Assembly: GCA_026826555.1 (NCBI GenBank)
Contig: JAKSZT010000116.1
Location: 372,001 to 436,000 of the forward strand
DNA from: Tolypeutes matacus
Taxonomy: Eukaryota > Chordata > Mammalia > Cingulata > Chlamyphoridae
Reading direction: 5' to 3'
DNA: 64,000 bases
This document shows positions 40,601 to 54,000 of this stretch, in pieces (the first letter of the stretch is position 1; each line of letters begins with the position of its first letter). Under the pieces are notes generated by a model. The model saw nothing but the letters and a program-made list of their open reading frames with translations, searched no databases and was not told the origin of the DNA. Position numbers and translations under genes: made by a program.

Positions 40601-43600
40601 TTTCACTTAAAATAATCTTCAAAACACTGGTTTAACCTAACACACTGTGAATTCAGGAGGAAATTCAGCTTTGAAAGATAAGTAAGATAGTTGTTTGTGT
40701 GGCTGTTATACCCTTGCTTTCACCCATTAGGTCAAAACCCTGCTTTTACTATGCCAATGTTGACGTTTCTTCACTTTAGAAATCTACATGAGTTTCTTCC
40801 TTGGGCTTATATGCTCCTGTTTTCACAAACAATCAACTTCAAAACACTGCTGAACTGTAACGCTTAGTGAATGCAGTCATTCTTCAGTTTAGAAAACCAA
40901 TTAAGAAACTGGTTTCAGTGTCTGCTTTGCAAGTGTTTTCACTTAAAATCATCTTCAAGGCACTGGTTTCCCCTAACTCTCTGTGAAAGCAGGAGGTATT
41001 TCCAGTTTGAAAGGTAAGTAAGATACTTGTTTGTTTGGCTGCTATGCCCTCACTTTCATTCAGTATGCCAACACTCTCCTTTTTCCTAATGCTATGCCAA
41101 TGCATTGAATTTTATTTGCTGCTTTACCTGTGTTTTCATTTACAATGATCTTCAAAACAGTGCTTTCACCAAACACGTTCTGAATTCAGGACATACTTCA
41201 ACTTTGAAATGTTAGTAAAACACTTGTTTGTTCAGCAGCTATGCTCTTGTTTTCACTCACAATGTAAAAACCTGGATTTTATGAAATTGTATGCCAACAC
41301 AGTAGTTTCTTTACTTTTCAAATCTAAGCAAGATTAGTGTTTTGTTTGCTGCCATGCATGTGTTTTCACTCAAATTCATCTTCAAAACACTGGTTTAACC
41401 TAAAACGTTGTGAATTCAGGTGAAAATTCAGCTTTGTAAGTTTAGTAACATTTGTTTGGCTGTTATACACTTGCTTTCCCTCAATAGGTCAAAACTCTGT
41501 TTTTACTATGCCAATGCTGCAGTTTCTTTACTTTGGAAAACTAAGAAACTTTATTCTTTTGGCTGTTATGCATGTGTTTTTACTTACGATTAACTTCAAA
41601 ACCCTGCTTAACCACAACACTCGGTGAATGCAGTCAATTCTTCAATTTAGAAAACCAATAAATAAGCTGGTTTCATTGGCTGCTTTGCAAGTGTTTTCAC
41701 TTGAAAACATCTTCAAGGCACTGGTTATTCATAACTCTCTGTGAAAGAAAAAGGTACTTCCAGTTTGAAAGGTAAGTAATATAATTATTTTTTGGCTGCT
41801 ATGTATTCGCTTTCACTCTGTATGCCAACACTCTGCTTTTTCCTAATGCTTTGCCAAAGCATTAGTCTCTTTACTTCACAAACCTGAAAAAGACTTGTGT
41901 TTCATTTGGTGCTTTGCATGAGTTTTCATGTACAATGATCTTCAAAACACTGCTTTCAGCAGACACTCTGTGAATGCAGGATGTACTTCAACTTTGAAGC
42001 ATTAGTAAGATCCTTGTTTGTTTGGCTCTTGCTTTCACTCACAATGTAAAAACCCAGATTTTACTAAATTCTATGCGAACACAGAAGTTTTTTCACTTTT
42101 CAAATCTAAGTAAGATTAGTGTTTGCTGTTATGCCTGTTTTCACTTAAAATCATCTTCAAAACACTGGTTTTAACTAACATACTGTGAATTCAGGAGGAA
42201 TATCACCTTTGAAATTAAGTAAGATACTTGTTTGTTTGGCTGATATGCTCTCGCTTTCGCTCAGTATGCCAACATTCTGGTGTTTCCTAATGCTATGCAA
42301 AATCGCTAGTTTCTTTATTTCACAAATCTGAAAAAGATTTGTGTTTCCTTTGGTGCTTTGCATGTGTTTCCATTTACAATGATCTTCAAACACTGCTTTC
42401 ACCAACTCTGTGAAAGCAGGACGTACTTCAACTTTGAAGAGTTAGTAAGCTATTTGTTTGTTTGGTTGCTATGCTCTTGCTTCCACTCATAATGAAAAAA
42501 AAACTGGATTTTACAATATTCTATGCCAATGCAGAAGTTTCTTCACTTTTCAAATCTAAGTAAGATTAGTGTTAGTTTGCTGCTATGCCTGTGTTTTCAC
42601 TTAAATTCATCTTCAAAACACTCGTTTTACCTAACATGCTGCGAATTCCAGAGGAAATTCACCTTTGAAAGTTAAGTAAGATACTTGTTTGTTTGGCGGC
42701 TATGCACTCGATTTCATTCAGTATTCCAACACTCTGCATATTCCTAATGCTATGCCAATGCAGTAGTTTCTTTACTTTACAAATCTGAAAAATATTTGTG
42801 TTTTATTTGCTGCTTTGCCTGTGTTTTCATTTACAATGATCTTCAAAATTCTGGTTTTACCAAACATGCTGTTAATGCAGAATGTACTTCAACTGTGAAA
42901 CAGTAAGATACTTTTTTCTTTGGCTGCTATGCTCTTGCTTTCACTCACAATGAAAAAACCTGTATTTTACAAAATTCTATGCCAATGCACTAGTTTCTTC
43001 ACTTTTTAAATCTAAGTAAGGTTCATGTTTTGTTTGCTGCTATGCCTGTGTTTTCCCTTAAATTCATCTTCAAAACACTCGTTTTACCTAAACACTATGA
43101 ATTCAGGAGGAAATTCACCTTTGAAACTTAATTAAGATTCTTGTTTGTTTGGCTGCTATGCACTTGCTTTCACTCAGTATGCCACATTCTGCTTTTGTAA
43201 TGCTACACCAAAGCACTAGTTTCTTTACTTCACAAATTTGAAAAAGATTTGTGTTTCATTTGGTGCTTTGCCTGTGTTTTCATTCACAATGATCTTCAAA
43301 ACACTGGTTTTACCAAACACACTGTGAATGTAGTATGTACTTAATTGTGAAACCCTAGTAAGATACTTGTTTGTTTGGCTGCTATTCTCTTACTTTCACT
43401 CACAATGTAAAAACTCGGATTTTATGAAATTCTGTGCCAACACAGTAGTATCTTCACTTTTCAAATTTAAGTATGATTAGTGTTTTGTTTGCTGCTATTC
43501 CTGTGTTTTCATTTAAAATCATCTTCAAAATACTGGTTTACCTAACCGCTGTGAATTCAGGAGGAAATTCACCTTTGGAAGTTAAGTAAGATACTTGTTT

Positions 43601-44340
43601 GTTTGGTAGCTATGCAGTTGCTTTCACTCAGTAAGCCAACACGCTGCTTTTTCCTAATTCTATGCCAAAGCGCTAGTTTATTTAATTCACAAATTTGAAA
43701 AAAATTTGTGTTTCCTTTGGTGCTTTGCATGTGTTTTCGCTTACAGTGATCTTCAAAACACTGCTTTCACCAAACTCTTTGTGAATGCAGGACGTACTTC
43801 AAACTTGATATGACTGTAAGATATTAGTTTGCTGTTATGCTCTTGATTTCACTAACAATGTAAAACCCGGCTTTTATGAAATTCTATGCTAATGCAGTAG
43901 TTTCTTCACTTTTCAAATCTAATTAACATTAGTGTTTGGTTTGTTGCTATGCCTGTGTTTTCACTTAAAGTCATCTAGAAAACACTTATTTTACCTAACA
44001 TGTTATGAATTCAGGAAGAAATTCAGCTTTGAAAGTTAAGTAAGAAACTTGTTTGTTTGGCTCTTATACCATTGCTTTCATCCAATAGGTCAAACTTTGC
44101 TTTTACTATGCCAATGCTGCAGTTTCTTCACTTTGGAAATCTAAATAAGTTTCTTCCTTTGGCTGCTATGCTCGTGTTTTCACTTACAATTGACCTCAAA
44201 ACACTGCTTAATGGTAACACTCAGTGAATGCAGTCAATTCTTCAGTTTGGAATACCAATAAAGAAACTTTTTTCATTGACTGCTTTGCAACAGTTATCAC
44301 TTAAAATTATTTTCAAGGCACTGGTTTCTCCTAACTTTAA
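37679..44340 (-). repeat. AT-rich composite satellite, HOR block R1 (456/791-bp form)
   Basis: The same monomer family as the left blocks, but reverse complemented: on the + strand it reads GGCTGCTATGCACTTGCTTT. A recurring ATTCAGGAGGAAATTCACC tag lies near 37701, 38161, 38952, 39410, 40201, 40652, 41415, 42190, 42646, 43102, 43556 and 44010. Spacings are 460, 791, 458, 791, 451, 763, 775, 456, 456, 454 and 454. The block thus has a four-monomer unit (about 456 bp), alternating at first with a seven-monomer unit. This differs from the eight-monomer form elsewhere. No gene. Confidence 0.85.
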
Positions 44341-47000
44341 AGGCTTGACAGGCTCCATGGGTGGGCAAAAGGCTCCACAGGCCTCCATGGGCTCTACAGT
44401 CTCCCCAGACATGCAGAGGTACCATGGTCTCCACCGTGTCCTCAAGCCTGCACAGGCTCCAGAGTCCTCCATGTGTTTCAAAGTCTCCATGTGCCCCATC
44501 AACTCCATGGGTTCCACAGGCCTCTATATTCTCAAAGATTTCACAGTGTCCCTGTACTTCAAAGGGCTGCACAGGGCTCCCGAGACTACATGGGCTCCTT
44601 GATATCCATGGCTTCCTCAAACTCCTTCATCTCCAAGGACTCCATAGGCTTCACAGCTTGCAGAGGATCCACTGGCCTACCCAGCATCCATGATCTCCAT
44701 GGGATTCATGGGCTCCACCCACTCTATGGAGTCTACAGTCCTTGACATCTCCATGGATTGCAACAGCTCCTTCGGGTCCATGGAATCCATAGGACCTAAG
44801 ACCTCTAGACACTCCACAGGACTCAATGGGCTCCACCGTCTCTACAGGCTCAACAGGTTCCATGGGATCCACAGGTGTCAATGGGCTACATGCAATTAAC
44901 ATGCTCCACATTCTCTGTAGTGTCCTTGGGCTTGTCCTGTGGAGACTTTGCAGGCATGAGGACCCTGTGGAGCCCATGGTACCCTACAGGTCTGGGAAGC
45001 GCATGGAGCCTGTGGAGCCTGTAGAGGCCTATAGACCCCATGGAGCATATGGCAACTGCGTAGGCCTGTGGAATATATAGAGCTTGTGGAGCCAATGGAG
45101 CTGATGGAACCCATGGAACCATGGAGCCTGTGGAGCCTGAACAAGCTGTATATCTCATGGAGGCAATGGAGACAGTGCAGGCACATGATGCTAGCAGAAT
45201 CTGTTAAGGCAATGGAGGAATATGGATCCCGTGGTACCCATGGTGGTTATATAGGCCCATGAAGCCTGTGGAGGCTGTAGAGTCTGAAGAAGCTGAGGAT
45301 CATGTGGATGCCTGTGGATTCGGTGGGCCAATTTTGGGCCAGGGAGGCTGTGATGGCTGCACAGGTTCATGGAGCCTAGGAAACTGGGGAGTTTCTGGAA
45401 ACTGTGAAGCCACATGGATGTCATGGTGGCCTTGGAGGTCATGGAGACAATGGAGCATGCATTGCATCTGGATGCCTGTGGAGCCTCTCCATGCCCATGT
45501 GTACTGTTGAGCCTTTGGAGCACTTGGAGGCCATGCAGCCTGTGAGTGTTGTGGTGCTGTCAGACCCTGTTGGGTCCATGGAGGAATGTGGATCCCATGG
45601 ATCCCATGGAAGTTATGTAGACCCATGAAGCCTGAGGATGCTGTAGATTCTGAAGAATCTGAGGATCATGTGGATGTGTGTGGAGTTGGTGGGACCCATT
45701 TTGGGCCAGGGAGGTTGTGAGGCCTGTGTAGGTTCATGGAGCCTTTGGAAACTGAGGAGCCCCAGGAAACTGTGAAGACACATGGATGCCATCGAGACCT
45801 TGGAGTTCATGCAGCCCATAGAGCATGCATTGCCCCTGGAGCCCTGTGGAGCCTCTGCATGCCCATGGTACCTGTTGATCTTTTGAAGGTCCTTGGTCTT
45901 CCTGGCTTTTACAAACTCCACCAAATCCATGGACTCCATGGGCTTCACAGGTTGCAGAAGTTCCATTGGCCTACAAAGCATCCATGAGCTTCATGGGTTC
46001 CATGGGTTCCTTGGCTCAATGGGCTCTACAGTCCTTTTTGACTCCATGGGATCCACCAGCTCAGTCGGTTCCACAGAATCCACAAGCTCTTAGACATGTG
46101 CAGGCTCCACAGGCCACAAGGAGTGCTACAGTCTCCTCAGGCTCAACAGGCTCCATGGACTCCACATGTGACAATGGGCTACATACACTTAAGAGGCTCC
46201 ACATTCTCTGTAGTTTCCTTTGGCTCTGCACCTCAACAGGATACATAGGCCCATGGGTTCGATGAGCTCTACAAGATCCACAGGCCTGTACAGGCTCCAG
46301 AAGCGTCCTGTGCCTACACAGGCTTCAAGGGCTCCACAGGCTTTGTGAATTCAATGGTCTTGACAGACTTAATGCACTCCATGGCCTCAACCACCCCCAC
46401 AGGCCCGCACAGGCTCCACAGGCCTATATAGGTGCCATGGACTCCATGGGCTTGACAAGCCTCCACATGCTCCATAACCTCCACATGCACCAATGACTCC
46501 TTGGGAATAAAAAGGCTCCATTGCCTCCATTGGCTTCATGGGCCTGCACAGGTTGAATGGTCTTCATGGGCTCCATACCTTCACAGGTTCCTGGGCACCA
46601 TGGGCTCCATGAGCTCCACATGCTCCACAGGCCTCAACCGGCTTCACAGGCTCCAATGCTTCCCAGCTACACAGAACTCCATGGAATCCCTGATCTCCAT
46701 GGGCTTCATCATATCCGTGGGCTCCACATGCTGCACAGGCTCCATGGGTATGCACAGGCTGCACATTCTCCACTGACTCTGGTTTCACAGTTTCCATGGA
46801 CTCCACAGGCTCCCCAGGATCCACAGGGTCCACAGGTTACCAGGGCCTGCACAGGTTCCACAGTACTCCATCCATTCCAAACTTTCCACAGGCTCCATAG
46901 GCACTTCAGACTGCATATACCTGCAGAGACTCCACAGGTTTCCAGAGATAGCCCATCCTCCATTGGCTCCACAGACTCCATGGACACCAGAGTTTACACA
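44341..47000 (-). repeat. Degenerate 9-bp GC-rich array 3
   Basis: The 9-bp family in reverse complement (GGCTCCACAGGCTCCATGG on the + strand). Its right edge, TTTACACAGTTTTCAAGGGC, is the mirror image of the left edge of array 2. Its left edge near 44341 is not at the usual junction, because the AT-rich monomer before it is cut short at CTAACTTTAAAG, so one end was lost. The middle part (about 44935-45889) is in the opposite orientation. Confidence 0.85.
44935..45889 (+). repeat. Inverted segment inside 9-bp array 3
   Basis: From about 44935 the sequence switches from CTCCACAGG-type to GTGGAGCC-type reading and back again near 45889. The segment contains two copies of the GAAGCTGAGGATCATGTGGA-type marker in + orientation (near 45288 and 45650), as in the left arrays. 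This is a local inversion of about 0.95 kb. Confidence 0.8.
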
Positions 47001-47549
47001 GTTTTCAAGGGCTTTTCCCTAACACTAAGTGAATGCAGTTGGATTTTCACTTTAGAGAACCAGTGAAGAGACTTGTTTCTTTGGCTAATTTGCACATGTT
47101 TTCACTTAAAATCAACTTCAAGACACTGGTTTAACCTAACTTTATTTGAATGCAGCAGGTACTTAAATTTTGAAAGGTAAGTAAGATACTTGTTTGTTTG
47201 ACTGCTATGCACTTGCTTTTACTCACAATCAATGTCAAAACACTGCTTTTCCCTAATGCTATGACAATGCAGTGTTTTATTCAGTTTTCAAACCTAAGCA
47301 GTATACTCATTTCATTGGCACCAATGCACTTACTTGGAGTCACAATCAACTTCAAAATCCTGGTTTTAAGGTACAGCTCTGTTGATCCAGGAGGTTCTTC
47401 AGGTTTGTAAAGTATGAAAGAATTGTTTCCTTGGCTGTTATGCACTTGCTCTCACTCACAACGCCAAACCATTCTTTTACCTAATGCTCTACCAATGCAG
47501 TGGCTCTTCACTTTTGTAAAGTAAATTAGATACTTCTTTCCTAGACTCC
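47001..47549 (-). repeat. AT-rich composite satellite, HOR block R2a
   Basis: Four to five reverse-orientation monomers between array 3 and the solo LTR. They have the eight-monomer type composition, including the GGAGTCACAATCAAC monomer near 47336. The block continues on the other side of the LTR. Confidence 0.85.
47545..47549. repeat. Target-site duplication, left copy, of the LTR at 47550
   Basis: ACTCC before the LTR pairs with GCTCC at 48082-48086, four of five bases. Joining the flanks restores a normal satellite monomer, CCTAGGCTGCTATGCCC-like. Confidence 0.55.
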
Positions 47550-48081
47550 TGTATTAGTCAGCCAAAGTGGTGCTAATATGAAATACCAAAAATGGGTTGG
47601 TCTTTATAAAGGGTATTTATTTGGGATAGAAGTCTACAGATACCAGGCCATAAAGCATTATGCTCTATCTCACCAAAGTTCATTGCCACGTGTTGGAGCA
47701 AGATAGCTGCCGATATTTGGCAGGGTTCAGGCTTCTTGTGTTCCTCTGTTCCCAGGGCTGCATTTCTCTCTGGGCTTAGCTTTTCTGGTTCCTCCACAAG
47801 GTCAGCTGAAGACTATGAGGCAAATGGCTCACTTTTCTTATTCTGGGGCCTTTTCTCCAACATCAAAACAGCTTCTCAAAAACTGCTTCAACTCTGTTCT
47901 TGTCTTGCCTTTTATACTCAATTCCCCACCCACCAAAGGGTGGGGCTCAATGCCCTACTGACATGGCCAATTCAATGCCCTAATCATAACTCAATCACAC
48001 CAGATTAACAGATCAGTTTACTAGCATGATCCAATTATATTTTTGGAATTCATAATTACATCAAATTCCCCAATGGTTACA
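47550..48081 (-). mobile_element. Solo LTR, TGTATTAG family, inside the satellite
   Basis: A 532-bp LTR, homologous to those at 20674 and 26707, with TG...CA ends (the right edge reads AATGGTTACA). It splits one satellite monomer. Unlike the other two it has its own flanks, so it is an independent insertion into the array. An AATAAA lies close to its 3' end on the minus strand. Confidence 0.75.
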
Positions 48082-51000
48082 GCTCCTATGCCCTTGTTTT
48101 CACTTACAACCATGGTCGAAACATCACTTTTACCTAACGCTATGCCAATGCAGTAGTTTCTTCACTATTGAAATCTAAGTAAGTTTTGTGTTTCATTTGC
48201 TGCTTTGCATGGGTTTTCATTTACAATCACCTTCAAAACATTGATTTTCCCTAATACTCTGTGAATGAAGGAGGTACTTCATCTGTCAAAGGTAAATACG
48301 ATATATATTTCCAGGTTGCTATGCACTTGCTTTCACTCAGAATGTCAAAATCCTGCTTATACCTAATTCTCTGCCAATGCAGAGATTCTTCACTTTTTAA
48401 AAGTAAATAAGATTCTTCTTTCCTTGGCTGCTATGCACTTGTTTACACTTACAACCACTGTCAAAATTCAGCTTTTCCTATGTTAATGGTGCAGTTTCTT
48501 CACTTTTGGAATCTAAGTGAGTTTCTCACTACTTTTGCTGCTTAGCATGTGTTTTCTCTTACAATCAATTTCAAAGCACTGCCTTTCCCTAATGCTCAGT
48601 GAATATATTTGGTTCTTCACTTTAAAGAACCAGTATAGAAACTTGTTTCATTGGCTGCTTGCACCTGTTTTCACTTACAATCAACTTCAAGGCACTGGCT
48701 TCATCTAACTCTCTGTGAATTCAAGAGGTAATTCAAGATTGAAATGTAAGTAAGATACTTATTTGTTTGGCTGCTATGCACTTGTTTTCCCTCACAACCA
48801 ATGTCAAAACACTGGTTTTACTTAATCATATTCAAATGCATTGGATTTTTCAGGTTTCAAAACTAAGCAGGATACTCATTTTTTGGCAGCTATGCACTGG
48901 CTTGGAATTACAATCAACTCCAAATCCTGGTTTTAACCTAAAGCTCTGTGAATCCTGAAGGTTCTTCACTTTTTTATAGTATAAAAGATACTTGTTTCCT
49001 TGTCTGCTCTGTCCTTGCTTTCACTTACAGCAAAGGTCAAAACACAACTTTTTCTACGTGAATGGTGCAATTCCTTCACTTGTGAAATCTATACAAGATT
49101 CTAATTTCTTTTGCTGCTGTGCATGTGTTTTCACTTACACTCAACTTCAAAACACTGCTTTTCCCTATCACTTGGTGAATGCTGTCGGTTCTTCAGTTTA
49201 GAGAACCAATAAAGAAACTTGTTTCATAGGCTCCTTTGCATGTGTTCTCACATAAAATGAACTTCAAGATACTGATTTCACCTAACTCTCTGTGAAAGCA
49301 GGGGGTACTTCAACTTTGAAAGGTAAGTTAGATGCTTATTTCCCTTGCTGCTATGCACTTGCTTTCACTCACAATGGCAGAACCCTGCTTTTACCTAGTG
49401 CTATGCCAATGCAGAGGTACTTCGCTTTTGTAAAGTAAATAAGACACTTCTTTCCTTGGCTGCTATGCACTTCTTTTCACCTACAACCAATGTCAAAACA
49501 ATGCTTTCTCTATGCCAATGCTGCAGTTTCTTCACTTTGGAAATCTAAGTAAGTTTCTAGTTTCTTTGGCTGCTAAGGACATGTTTTCACTTACAATCAA
49601 CTTCAATGCACTGCATTTCCCTGATGCCCAGTGAATGCAGTGGGTTCATCAGTTTAGAGAACCAATAAGGAAACGTGTTTAATTGGCTGCTTTGCACATG
49701 TTTTCACTTACAATCAACTTCAAGTCCCTGGTTTCACCTAACTCTCTGTGAATGCAGGAGGTACTTAAAGATTGGAAGGTAAATAAGATACTCATTTATT
49801 TGACTGCTATGCACTTGCTTTCACTCACAATCAATGTCAGAGCACTGCTTTTACATAATGCTATGACAATGCAGTGGTTTCTTCCGTTTTCAAACCTAAG
49901 CAGGATACTCATTTCATTGGTTCCCATGCACTTGCTTGGAGTTATAATTGAGTTCAAAATCCGGGTTTTTAGCCCAAAGCTTTTTGAAACCAGGATGTTC
50001 TTTATCTTTGCAAATTAAGAAAGATACTTATTTACTTGGCTGCTATGAAAAGGTTTTCATTTAAAGCCAATGTCAAAAAACCACATTTACCTAAAGCTAT
50101 GCCAATGCAGTCGTTTTTTCATTTTTGAAATCTAAGTACAATTTGTGTTTCATTTGCTACTATGCATGTGTTTTCTCTTACAATCACCTTCAGAACACTG
50201 GTGTTACCTAACACTCTATGAATGCAGGAGTTCCTTCATCTGTGAAAGGTAAGTAAGATGCTTGTTTCCTTATTTGCTATGAACTTGCTTTCACTCACAA
50301 TGACAAACCCTGCTTTTTCCTCATGCTATGCTAATGTAGAGGTTCTTCACTTTTGTAAAGTAAATGAGATACTTCTTTACTTGGACCTTATCTCTTTGTT
50401 TTAAATTATAACCATGTCAATGCACTGCTTATTCTATGCCAATCCTGCAGTTTTCTTCACTCTTGAAATATAAATAAGATTGTACTTTCTTTTGCTGTTA
50501 TGCACGTTTTTTCACTTATAATCAACTTCAAAGCGCTGCTTCTTCCTAATTCTCAGTGAATGGAGTTATTTTTTCAGTTCACAGAAGCAATAAGGAAATT
50601 GTTTCATTGGCTGATTTGCATGTGTATTCACTTACAATCAACTTCAAGACAGTGATTTCACCTAACTCTCTGTGAATGCATGAGGTACATCAAGTTTGAA
50701 AAGTAAGAAAGATGTTAGTTTGTTTGGCTGCTCTGCACTTGCTTTCACTCACAATCATTGTCAAAACACTGCTTTTACCTTACGCTATGCCATGCAGTCG
50801 TTTCTCCAGTCTTCAAAACTAAGCAGGATACTCATTTCATTGGCAACTATACACTTGCTTGGAGTTACAATCAAATTCAAAATCCTGGTTTTCACTTAAA
50901 TACTGGGAATCCAAGAAGTTCATCACATCTGTAACTTAAGAAAAAATATTTGTTCCCTTGGTTGCTATGCCCTTGATTTCACTTACAACCAATGTCAATA

Positions 51001-54000
51001 CAATGGTTTTACCTAACAGTATGCCAATGCAGTAGTTTCTTCACTTTTGAAATTTAAGTAAGGTTTGTGTTTCATTTGTGACTTTGCATGAGTTTTCACT
51101 TACAATCACCTTCAAAACACTGGTTTTGCCTAACGCTTTGTGAATTCACAAGGTACTTCATCTTTGGAATATAAGTTAGATAATTGTTTCCTTGGCTGCT
51201 ATGCAATTGCTTTCACTCAAAATGTCAAAATCCAGCTTTTACCTAATGCTCTGCCATTGCTTAAGTTCTCTCTTCTAAAGTAAATAAGATATTTATTTCA
51301 TAAGCTGGTATGCACTTATTTTCACATACAACCAATGTGAAACCCTACTTTTTCTATTCCAATGTAGCAGTTTCTTCACATTGACATCTAAGGAAGGTTC
51401 TAGTTTCTTTTGATTCTATGCACGTGTTTTCACTTACAGTTAACTTCAAAGCACTCTTTTTCCCTAAAGCTCAGTGAATGCAATCAGTTCTTCAATTTAG
51501 AGAACCAATAAAGAAACTTGTTTCATTGGCTGCTTTGCACGTGTTTTCATTTACAACCAATGTCAAAACACTGATTTTTCTATGCCAGAGCTGCAATTTC
51601 TTCAATTTTGAAAACTACGTAACATTCTATTTTCATTTGCTTTTATGCATGTGGTGTCCCTTACAATCAAATTCAAAGCAATGCCTTTCCCTAATGCTCA
51701 GTTAATGCAGTTGGTCCTTCACTTTAGAGAACCAATAAAGGAACCTGTTTCATTGGCTGCTTTGCACATGTTTTCACTTACAATCAACTTCAAAACACTG
51801 GTTTCCCCTAAGTCTCTTTGAAAGCAGAAGGAACTTCTAGTTTGAAAGTTAAGTAAGGTACTGGTTTATTTGGCTGCTATGCACTTGCTTTCACTCACAA
51901 TCAATGTCAAGACACTTCTTTTACCTAATGCTATGCCAATGCAGTGGTTTATCCAGTGTTCAAACAATGCAGGATACTCATTTCATGGGCAGCTCTGTAC
52001 TTGTTTGAAGTTACAATCAACTTCAAAATCCTGCCTTTAACCTAAAGCTCTATGAATCCAAGCGGTTTCTTCACTTGTGTAAAGAAAGAAAGACACTTGT
52101 TTCCTCTGCTGCTACTCCCTTGTTTTCAATTAAAACCTTGTCAAAAATGACTTTTACCTAATGCTATGTCAATGCAGTAGTTTCTTCACTTTTGAAATCT
52201 AAGTAAGCTTTGTGTTTCATTTGCTACTATGCATGTGTTTTCACTTACAATCACCTTCAAAACCCTTGTTTTACCTAACACTCTGTGAATGCAGGAGGTA
52301 CTTCAAGATTGAAAGGTATGAAAGACACTCGTTTTCCTGGTGCTATGAATTTGCTTTTATTCAATATGTCAAAGCCCTAATTTTATCTAATGTTCTGTCC
52401 ATGCAGATGTTCTTCACTTTTGTAAAGTAAATAAGACACTTCTTTCTTTGCTGCTATGCCCTTGTTTTCACTTACAACCAATGTCATAACCCTGCTTTTC
52501 CCTAACACTATACCAATGCAGTAGTTCATTCAATACAGAAATCTAAGTAAGTTTTGTTATTCATTTGCTGTTATGCATGTGTTTTTCTAACAATCACCTT
52601 GAAAACACTGGTTTACCTAACACTCTGTGAATACTGGAGGTACTTTATCTTTTAAAGGAAAGTGAGATATTTGTTTCCCTGAGTGCTATGCACTTGCTTT
52701 CACTGACAATGTCAAAACCCTGCTTTTACTCAATGCTCTGCCAATGCAGAGCTTCTTCACTTTTGTAAAGTAAATAAGACACTTCTTTCCTTGGCTGCTA
52801 TGCACTTCTTTTCACCTACAACAAATGTCAAAACACTGCTTTTTCTATGCCAATGTGAAGTTTCTTCACTTTTGAAATCTAAGTAAGATTCTAATTTCTT
52901 TTGCTGCTAGGCACGTGTTTCTACTTACAATCAACTACAGAACACTCCTTTTCCCTAATGATTAGTGAATGTAGTGAGTACTTCATTTCAGAGAACCAGT
53001 AAAGAAACTTGTTTCATTGGCTGCTTTGCACGTGTTTTCACTTACAATTCACTTCAAGACCCTGGTTTCACCTAACTCTCTGTGAATGGAGGAAGTACTT
53101 CTAGTTTGAAAGGTCATTAATATACTTGTTATCTTGGCTGCTGTTCACTTGCTTTCATTCTCAATCAGCATAAAAACACTGCTTTTACCTAATACTATGC
53201 AAATGCAGTGGTTTCTTCAGTTTTTAAAATAGGCAGGATACTCATTTCCTTGGAAGCTTTGCACTTCTTGGAGATCCAATCAACTTCAAATTCCTTGTTT
53301 TCACCTACAGCTCTGTGGATCCAGGAGGTTCTTTACATTTGAAATGTAGGAAAGATACTTGTTTCCTTGATTGCTATGTCCTTGCTTTCTCTTACCACCA
53401 ATGTGAAAACACCGCTTTTACCTAACAATCTGCCAATGCAAGAATTTCTACACTTTCAGAATCTATGTAAGATTTATGTTTCATTTGTTACTGTGCATGA
53501 TTTTTCACTTACGATCACCTTCAAAACACTTGTTTTACCTAGCATTATGTGAATTCAGGAAGTACCTCATCTTTGGAAGTTAAATAAGATACTTGTTTCC
53601 CATGTTGCTATGCAATTGCTTTCACTCACAATGTCAAACCCGGCTTTTACCTAATGCTCTGCCAATGCAGACGTTCTTCACCTTTCTAAATTAAATAAGA
53701 TATGTCTTCTCTTTTCTGGTACGCACTTGGTTTCACATACAACCAAGGTCAAAACACTGCTTTTCCTATGCCAACGCAGCAGTGTCTTCACATTGCAACC
53801 TAAGGAATATTCTAGTTTCTTTTGTTTCTATGCATGGGTTTTCACTTACAATAAACTTCAAAGCACTGTTTTTCCCTAATGCTCAATGAGTGCAATCAGT
53901 TCTTCAGTTTAGAGAACCAATAAAGAAACAGGTTTCATTGGCTGCTTTGCACGTGCTTTTACTTACAAACCAATGTCAAAACACTGCTTTTTCTATGCCA

